A stretch of 18,931 bases of DNA from JAVXAN01 sp036660495 (lineage in GTDB: Bacteria; Bacillota_I; Bacilli_A; RF39; UBA660): contig JAVXAN010000018.1 in the NCBI GenBank assembly GCA_036660495.1, forward strand, positions 1 through 18,931, given 5' to 3'. Shown piece by piece: positions 13,999-18,931 of the stretch. The number at the start of each line of letters is the position of its first letter. The stretch's first letter is position 1. The notes below the pieces were generated by a model. That model did no database searches, was not told the DNA's origin, and worked only from the letters and a program-made list of their open reading frames with translations. The translations under genes were made by a program, and so were the position numbers.

Positions 13999-16900
13999 TA
14001 TGTCTAATTTTACCTTTATATTATTTAAATCATAAACATTATCTAAATTATTATTTTTTACTATTACAATACTTAGTGTTTCAGATTTAATCATTTTTTC
14101 AAATGATAATACAATTCTATCAAAATTATCATCTGCATCATAATAAAGTTTTATTCTATCAGCTACATCAAAGTTTTTTTCTTTCCTTAAGTTTTGTACT
14201 TTAGAAATAAGTTCTCTGGTAACTCCTTCATCAATTAACGCTTCATTAAGAGTTGTATTTAAAATAATAAACGTACTATTTCCATTTGTAACATTATATC
14301 CTTCTTTAGCATTAATCCTAATATCAACCATAGTATTATCTATTTCATAGTTAACATCATCAACTTTTATTTTTACTTTATTACCCGATTCAATTAACAA
14401 TATGGTTTCATTTGATAAACTCTTTAATGATTCTTGATATAATTTTATCTTAGAACCAAAAACAGGACCAGCAACCTTAAAATTAGGTTTTACTTCATAA
14501 TTCATATAAGTAGTTAATTCATCAATATAGGTTATATTCTTAACGTTTAATTCTTCTTTAATTAACGTTTCTAAATCTCCAATTATTTTTTTATTTTTTG
14601 AGTCTATTAGAATTTCCATAACAGGCTGTCTAACCTTGATTTTAACCTCTTCACGAGCATTTCTACCCAAACTTATAATAGTCCTTACTAAATCCATTTT
14701 TTTCTCTAAAGCATCATCTAATAAAGTATCGTTAGCTTTAGGAAAATCACACAAATGAACTGACTCTTCTGCAGTTAAAGCTTGATAAACTTCTTCAGCC
14801 GTAAAAGATGCTATTGGAGCGATCATCTTACATATACCTTCTAGCACTTCATAAGTAGTTTTATAAACCGACTTTTTACTATTATCTAAGTTACTTGCCC
14901 AAAACCTTCTACGGTTTCTTCTTATATACCAATTAGATAAATCATCATTTACAAAATCAGTTATACTTCTTACTACTTTAGTTAAATCATATTCAGAATA
15001 CGCCTTTGTAACATAAATAAGCAAGCTGTTATATTTAGAAAGTAACCATCTATCAATTTCTTCCCTTTTTTCATAAGATGCTTCAAATTTTTTTGGATCA
15101 ACATTATCAGTATTAGCATAAAGAGCAAAAAAGCCATAAGTATTTTTAAAAGTATTAAAAAACTTAGAATAAACTTCTTTTAAGCCCTCTTCATCAAACT
15201 TAATTGGTGTCCATACTGGAGATACATAAGGTAAATACCACCTTATCGTATCAGCACCATAAGACTCCATTAACTTAAAAGGATCTATTGCATTACCTCT
15301 TGATTTATGCATTTTTTGACCGTTTTTATCTAACAGTAAATCATTAACAAGAACGTTTTTATAAGGACTAACACCCTTAACAAAAGTTGCTATTACAAGA
15401 AGTGAATAAAACCAACCTCTTGTCTGATCTATTCCTTCTGCAATAAAGTCAGCTGGAAACTGTTCATCAAAAATTTTTTTATTTTCAAACGGATAATGGT
15501 ACTGAGCAAAAGGCATTGATCCAGAATCAAACCAACAATCAATTACATCTTTAACCCTATTCATTGTCTTACCACATTTATCACACTTTATATGAATATC
15601 ATCTACGTATGGACGATGAAGTTCAACATTATCATCAATTTTTTCAATAGCTTTTTCAATTAATTCTTTTTTTGACCCAATCATGTGAGTATGGCCGCAT
15701 GAACACGTCCATAAAGGAAGTGGGGTCCCCCAATATCTTTGCCTTGATATTGCCCAGTCATTTAAACTTTCAAGCCAGTTACCAAACCTTTTTTCTCCTA
15801 CATAATCAGGATACCAATTAACCGTTTTATTATTTTCAATTATTTTTTCTTTTAGCTTAGTAACTTCTAAGTAGTAACTAGGTTTTGAATAATATAAAAG
15901 TGGCGTATCACACCTCCAGCAGTGAGGATAATTATGAAGCATTTTCTGCTTTTTAAATAGTTTATCATTTTCTTTTAAATATTTTATAACCTCTAAATCA
16001 GCATCAAATACCTTCATACCTTTCCACAAACCTTCAGTATAGCATCCATCTTCTCCTACTGGGTTTAAGTAAGGTAAGTTATATTTTTTAGCAACAGAAG
16101 AATCATCTGCACCAAAGGCTGGCGCAATATGAACAATTCCGGTTCCATCTTCCATCGTTACGTAAGTATCACAAGTAACAAAAAAACCTTTTTTATCAAT
16201 TTTTAAAGATGGAATTAATTGTTCATATTCCACGTATTCCAAGTCTTTACCATCATATTCATTAATAATTTCGTAATCATCGCCAAGCACTTTATTAGCA
16301 AGTGCTGATGCTATAATAAACTTAAACCCTTTTGATAATACTTTAACATACTTTTCATTTGGGTTAACGCATAAAGCAACGTTTGCAATTAAAGTCCAAG
16401 GGGTTGTTGTCCAAACTAAAAAATAACAATCCTCACTTTTCATTTTCATTGGAACAATAACCGTATTAGCAGAAATCTCCTTATAGTTTTGAGCAACCTC
16501 GTGACTTGCAAGACCAGTTCCACACCTACAGCAAAAAGGTAACACTTTATATCCTTCATAAAACAATCCTTCATCAAAGAACTTTTTTAAGATCCACCAT
16601 TCTGTTTCAATATAATCGTTTTTATAAGTAATATAACTGTTTTTTTGATCAATAAACTGCCCCATATTATCTGTTAATCGTCCAAAAGACTCTTCATTTA
16701 CCCAAACTGCTTCACGACACTTTTGATTGAATTTCTCAATTCCAAATTTTTCTATATCCTTTTTACCAGTAAATCCCATTTCTTTTTCAACTTGAACTTC
16801 AACAGGCAAACCATGAGTATCCCAACCAATCTTTCTAATAACCCTTTTCCCATTCATTGTTTGGTATTTACAAAAAGCATCTTTTAAAAACTTAGCAAGC

Positions 16901-17082
16901 ATATGATGAACCCCTGGCATTCCGTTTGCCGTAGCCGGCCCATCATAAAAAACAAAATTTTCACTATTTTTTCTATTATCAATTGTTTTTTGCAATAAAT
17001 CTTCTTCTTTCCAAACCTTTAAAATCTTTTGTTCTATGTTAAAAGCGTTTCCTTTTTCTAATTCTTTAAAAATTTTACTCAT
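13987..17082 (-). CDS. ileS: Isoleucyl-tRNA synthetase, long (type 2) form
   Basis: The 1031-residue enzyme charges tRNA-Ile with isoleucine. The class I signature appears as PGVHHMLAKFLKD (HIGH equivalent) and KMHKS in GQKMHKSRGNAIDP. WDTHGLPVE and the editing-domain threonine-rich stretch (VWTTTPWTLIANVALCVNP) are clear, as are the CXXC zinc-like pairs (CRCG, CDKCGKT) and the DWAISRQRYWG motif. Length, the HHML variant and the C-terminal domain (DVADRIKLYYDADD) fit the eukaryote-like type 2 enzymes, which in known cases resist mupirocin. That trait is inferred. The ATG overlaps the LOG-gene stop (TAATG), and both are downstream of an isoleucine T-box. The sepF-ileS order recalls Bacillus, without divIVA and ylm genes. 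Confidence 0.96.
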   Translation of the reverse strand: MSKIFKELEKGNAFNIEQKILKVWKEEDLLQKTIDNRKNSENFVFYDGPATANGMPGVHHMLAKFLKDAFCKYQTMNGKRVIRKIGWDTHGLPVEVQVEKEMGFTGKKDIEKFGIEKFNQKCREAVWVNEESFGRLTDNMGQFIDQKNSYITYKNDYIETEWWILKKFFDEGLFYEGYKVLPFCCRCGTGLASHEVAQNYKEISANTVIVPMKMKSEDCYFLVWTTTPWTLIANVALCVNPNEKYVKVLSKGFKFIIASALANKVLGDDYEIINEYDGKDLEYVEYEQLIPSLKIDKKGFFVTCDTYVTMEDGTGIVHIAPAFGADDSSVAKKYNLPYLNPVGEDGCYTEGLWKGMKVFDADLEVIKYLKENDKLFKKQKMLHNYPHCWRCDTPLLYYSKPSYYLEVTKLKEKIIENNKTVNWYPDYVGEKRFGNWLESLNDWAISRQRYWGTPLPLWTCSCGHTHMIGSKKELIEKAIEKIDDNVELHRPYVDDIHIKCDKCGKTMNRVKDVIDCWFDSGSMPFAQYHYPFENKKIFDEQFPADFIAEGIDQTRGWFYSLLVIATFVKGVSPYKNVLVNDLLLDKNGQKMHKSRGNAIDPFKLMESYGADTIRWYLPYVSPVWTPIKFDEEGLKEVYSKFFNTFKNTYGFFALYANTDNVDPKKFEASYEKREEIDRWLLSKYNSLLIYVTKAYSEYDLTKVVRSITDFVNDDLSNWYIRRNRRRFWASNLDNSKKSVYKTTYEVLEGICKMIAPIASFTAEEVYQALTAEESVHLCDFPKANDTLLDDALEKKMDLVRTIISLGRNAREEVKIKVRQPVMEILIDSKNKKIIGDLETLIKEELNVKNITYIDELTTYMNYEVKPNFKVAGPVFGSKIKLYQESLKSLSNETILLIESGNKVKIKVDDVNYEIDNTMVDIRINAKEGYNVTNGNSTFIILNTTLNEALIDEGVTRELISKVQNLRKEKNFDVADRIKLYYDADDNFDRIVLSFEKMIKSETLSIVIVKNNNLDNVYDLNNIKVKLDIEKA

Positions 17083-17621
17083 TATCTTTTCTCCCTTACT
17101 TCTTTGTAATAGCTTTTTAGCTCATTTATACTACGAGCAACATACATAAAATCGTGTATATTTTCATCAAAGAACTTACCATTAGCATGATTTTCAAAAA
17201 CCTTTATAACGTCATCATAAAAGCCATCAATATTTAAAAGAATTATATCAAGGTTAGATCCATCAGTTCTTTTGGACTCAAGAGCCATAAAAAGCTCATT
17301 TAAAGTCCCAAGGGAACCTGGGAAAACTATAAATAATTCCGTTTTATTAAGAAAATAGTTAATCCTATCATTAACACTTTCTGCTATAAAAACCTTTTTA
17401 TCTTCTTTAGCTATTTCACTTTGATACTTTTTAGTTATAACTATGTTAGGTTCTATATTATTTTTTCTAACATAATTAGCAATAAAGCCCATTATTCCAA
17501 TTTTTCCACCAACAAATACTTCATCTTTGGTTTCAATAAGTAAGTTACTTACTTCTTTAGCATACTGATAAAATTTTTCATCAATATTATCTTTTGATGA
17601 ACATGCTATAAATACATTCAT
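17082..17621 (-). CDS. LOG-family (TIGR00730-like) nucleotide-processing protein
   Basis: The 179-residue product has the Rossmann-like layout of LOG proteins: an N-terminal VFIACSSKDN strand and, at residues 101-109, PGSLGTLNE, a variant of the PGGxGTxxE motif with serine for the second glycine. Characterised LOG proteins release free nucleobases or cytokinins from nucleoside monophosphates; the residues expected for the second active-site half are not obvious here (ALESKRTDG replaces the usual WxQLG region), so the reaction is uncertain. The ATG at 17621 has a perfect AGGAGG 5 bases upstream. The gene lies between the isoleucine T-box and ileS, overlapping ileS by one base, so it must be expressed under isoleucine-tRNA control. 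Why is unknown. Confidence 0.75.
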   Translation of the reverse strand: MNVFIACSSKDNIDEKFYQYAKEVSNLLIETKDEVFVGGKIGIMGFIANYVRKNNIEPNIVITKKYQSEIAKEDKKVFIAESVNDRINYFLNKTELFIVFPGSLGTLNELFMALESKRTDGSNLDIILLNIDGFYDDVIKVFENHANGKFFDENIHDFMYVARSINELKSYYKEVREKR

Positions 17622-17637
17622 AATTTCCTCCTATAAA

Positions 17638-17868
17638 TAAAAAAACCATCCTAATAAAAGGACGATTAATAACCGTGGTACCACCTTAATTCATACTATT
17701 CGTATGCAACTTTAGTTCGCTATAACGTGCGATAAACGTTTTATCCTAATATCAGATGAAAGCATCAGAAGTGATACATATTATAATTCATTACCCTGAT
17801 TTCACCATGCCAGGTTCTCTTTTAAAGTTTTATAATATCGTCTTCGTCAATTGCTTTAATTAAACATG
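17638..17868 (-). promoter_or_regulatory. T-box riboswitch leader specific for isoleucine tRNA
   Basis: Hallmarks appear in order on the minus strand. Stem I distal motifs AGAGA and GGTGAAA are at about 17820-17800. The specifier codon ATC (isoleucine), followed by ACTTC, is at 17773-17775. The antiterminator T-box, AAGGTGGTACCACGG, is at 17673-17686, with TGGT matching a tRNA ending ACCA. The terminator AATCGTCCT...AGGATGGTT, fully paired with G-U pairs, and a run of T follow at about 17638-17667. Uncharged tRNA-Ile would favour read-through into the LOG gene and ileS. Very secure. Confidence 0.95.
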
Positions 17869-17874
17869 ATTAAT

Positions 17875-17902
17875 ATTTTAACATATTTTTACAAATAATC
17901 AA
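17875..17902 (-). promoter_or_regulatory. Promoter of the isoleucine T-box/LOG/ileS transcript
   Basis: TTGATT (17897-17902), a 16-base spacer and TAAAAT (17875-17880) preceded by TGT. This gives an extended -10 with a -35 box. It lies 5-30 bases after the sepF stop and starts the T-box leader near 17868. Confidence 0.7.
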
Positions 17903-17905
17903 GTA

Positions 17906-18310
17906 TTAAAAATCTTCGGTAATATTTTTATTTTTTCTAGAAGCCCCAGTTTCTTGCTCTTCGGTCATTTTTCCTTGAATACAAATATTCTTTGGTGTAC
18001 ACAAAAATATACCATCACCAAGTTTTTGCATTGAACCACCTATTGCGTATAAAGTACCACTAACAAAATCAATAATTCTTTTTCCTTGATCTGGAGTAAC
18101 TCTCTTCAAATTAATTACTACTGTATTTCGTTTTTTTAAATAATCTGTTATTTGTTGTGATTCTGAATATGCCCTAGGCTCTAAAAGAATCATTTTGCTT
18201 CCTTCTGCCGTTTCTTCCCTCGTAGCTTCTTCTACGCTTAACGTGTAATATCCATCTTCACTTGTAACATCGCTTCCGCCTGAAAGTATTTTCTTTATAT
18301 TAAAAGCCAT
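17906..18310 (-). CDS. sepF: Cell division protein SepF
   Basis: The 134-residue protein is SepF, which binds membrane and FtsZ and helps anchor and bundle the Z ring. It has a short membrane-binding N-terminus (MAFNIKKILSGG), a variable linker, and the SepF core from about residue 35 (ILLEPRAYSESQQITDYLKK, VVINLKRVTPDQGKRIIDFV, SGTLYAIGGSMQKLGDGIFL). The size is at the short end of the family because the linker is short. The ATG follows AGGAGG at 9 bases. It is upstream of the T-box/LOG/ileS unit, without the ylmG-ylmH-divIVA genes seen in Bacillus. Confidence 0.95.
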   Translation of the reverse strand: MAFNIKKILSGGSDVTSEDGYYTLSVEEATREETAEGSKMILLEPRAYSESQQITDYLKKRNTVVINLKRVTPDQGKRIIDFVSGTLYAIGGSMQKLGDGIFLCTPKNICIQGKMTEEQETGASRKNKNITEDF

Positions 18311-18350
18311 TTTTATTCCTCCTGTTATTCTAAGCTATTTTATATACTTC

Positions 18351-18359
18351 ATTTTACCA
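18351..18359 (-). promoter_or_regulatory. Extended -10 promoter candidate of sepF
   Basis: TAAAAT (18351-18356) with TGG in front (18357-18359) on the minus strand, about 40 bases before the sepF start. The AT-rich upstream run has no convincing -35 element. Confidence 0.4.
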
Positions 18360-18435
18360 TATAATAATAAAAAAAGAAATATAAATAATAAAACTTAACA
18401 AACTATTTTTAGACAAAATAAGTAGAAGTCTGCTT

Positions 18436-18931
18436 TTAAGATAATAGAAACTCAACTAATACTGGTCCTAATATTATTAAAAAAATTAAAGGTATAAAGA
18501 ATAATACTGAAAACACGCTTATTTTATTAGGAATTTTATTTATTTGTTCTTTAATATCCATAAGCTGTTTATCTTTCAAAAAATCAAGCTGATTATACAT
18601 TGTTTCAATAATACTGTTACCAAATAAATTAGATTGTTCCATGTTTAATATGATGTTATTTACCGCCATACTAGGAATTCGATAACTCATAACAGCTAAA
18701 CTCTCTGTTAATGATTTACCAAAGTTTATTTGTTTTAATGTTTCCTTAAACTCTCTTGATATTTCAGTATCAATGTACTTACAAGCCATTTTTATAGCAT
18801 TTTCCAAATTTCTTCCAGACTCTAAAGCTAAGGTAAGAACCTCAAAATAATAATATGCTTCATTATCGAGTTTACGTTCCCTTTTCTTCAGTGGTCTATC
18901 AATCATAAAATATTGAACTAAATAATACCAA
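18436..18931 (-). CDS. TadC/GspF-like pilus or secretion membrane protein, 5' end outside the window
   Basis: The frame is open to the window edge: upstream of the first internal ATG (18906) the codons read WYYLVQYF without a stop or initiation signal, so this is a 5'-truncated gene with at least 164 residues. The fragment has the GspF/TadC pattern: RPLKKRERKLDNEAYYYFEVL leads into a helical region with GRNLENAIKMACK, FGKSLTESLAVM and FGNSIIETMYNQ, and it ends with a membrane helix (ISVFSVLFFIPLIFLIILGP). Such proteins form the inner-membrane platform of type IV/Tad pili or type II secretion. Only the C-terminal half is visible, and no partners are in the window. The start cannot be determined. 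The 97 bases downstream to the sepF promoter show no strong terminator. Confidence 0.75.
   Translation of the reverse strand, partial: WYYLVQYFMIDRPLKKRERKLDNEAYYYFEVLTLALESGRNLENAIKMACKYIDTEISREFKETLKQINFGKSLTESLAVMSYRIPSMAVNNIILNMEQSNLFGNSIIETMYNQLDFLKDKQLMDIKEQINKIPNKISVFSVLFFIPLIFLIILGPVLVEFLLS

Noticed and set aside
1..18931. Mollicute-type code with TGA as tryptophan
   Set aside because: Tryptophans are encoded by TGG in all genes, and the genes read without internal TGA, so the standard bacterial code fits.
1..18931. CRISPR array, insertion sequence, tRNA or rRNA gene
   Set aside because: I saw no spaced direct repeats, transposase-like product, terminal inverted repeats or tRNA/rRNA sequence; the tRNA-related element at 17638-17868 is a T-box leader.

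Overview
The window is AT-rich chromosomal DNA from a low-GC Firmicutes (Bacilli-like, probably uncultured and reduced-genome) bacterium. All genes read through with TGA as a stop, Shine-Dalgarno sites of the AGGAGG type precede most starts, and several gene blocks match Bacillus synteny. The organism appears to descend from endospore formers: the window carries a complete sigma-K gene with a pro-sequence and the membrane protease pair SpoIVFA/SpoIVFB that would activate it. Nearly all genes lie on the minus strand; sigK is the only convincing plus-strand gene. A 10-base run of N at 5951-5960 is an assembly gap inside mreD.

Layout, left to right in window coordinates (minus-strand transcription runs right to left). 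1-1808: C-terminally incomplete WG-repeat membrane protein. 1914-4160: obg, then rpmA, prp and rplU, preceded by an L21-type leader and a strong promoter. 4288-8059: a condensed version of the Bacillus spoIIB-radC-mreBCD-minCD-spoIVFAB block, here reduced to a SPOR-like membrane protein, radC, mreC, mreD, spoIVFA and spoIVFB. 8128-9261: an unrecognised protein of five ~70-residue repeats with its own promoter and terminator. 9346-11992: small membrane protein, PrsW-type protease, YqeG phosphatase and YqeH GTPase, tightly coupled. 12070-12765 (+): sigK. 12766-13914: a secreted, membrane-anchored cadherin-like surface protein, converging on sigK with no gap. 13987-17868: an isoleucine T-box leader, a LOG-family gene and ileS in one transcription unit. 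17906-18310: sepF. 18436-18931: 5'-truncated TadC/GspF-like gene.

How it fits together: ribosome assembly and translation (rplU, prp, rpmA, obg, yqeH, ileS), cell shape and division (mreC, mreD, sepF) and mother-cell sporulation control (spoIVFA, spoIVFB, pro-sigK, possibly a SpoIIB-like protein) are interleaved as in Bacillus, but mreB, minC, minD, spo0B and the ylm/divIVA genes are missing from their usual places. The least explained element is the five-repeat protein at 8128-9261.
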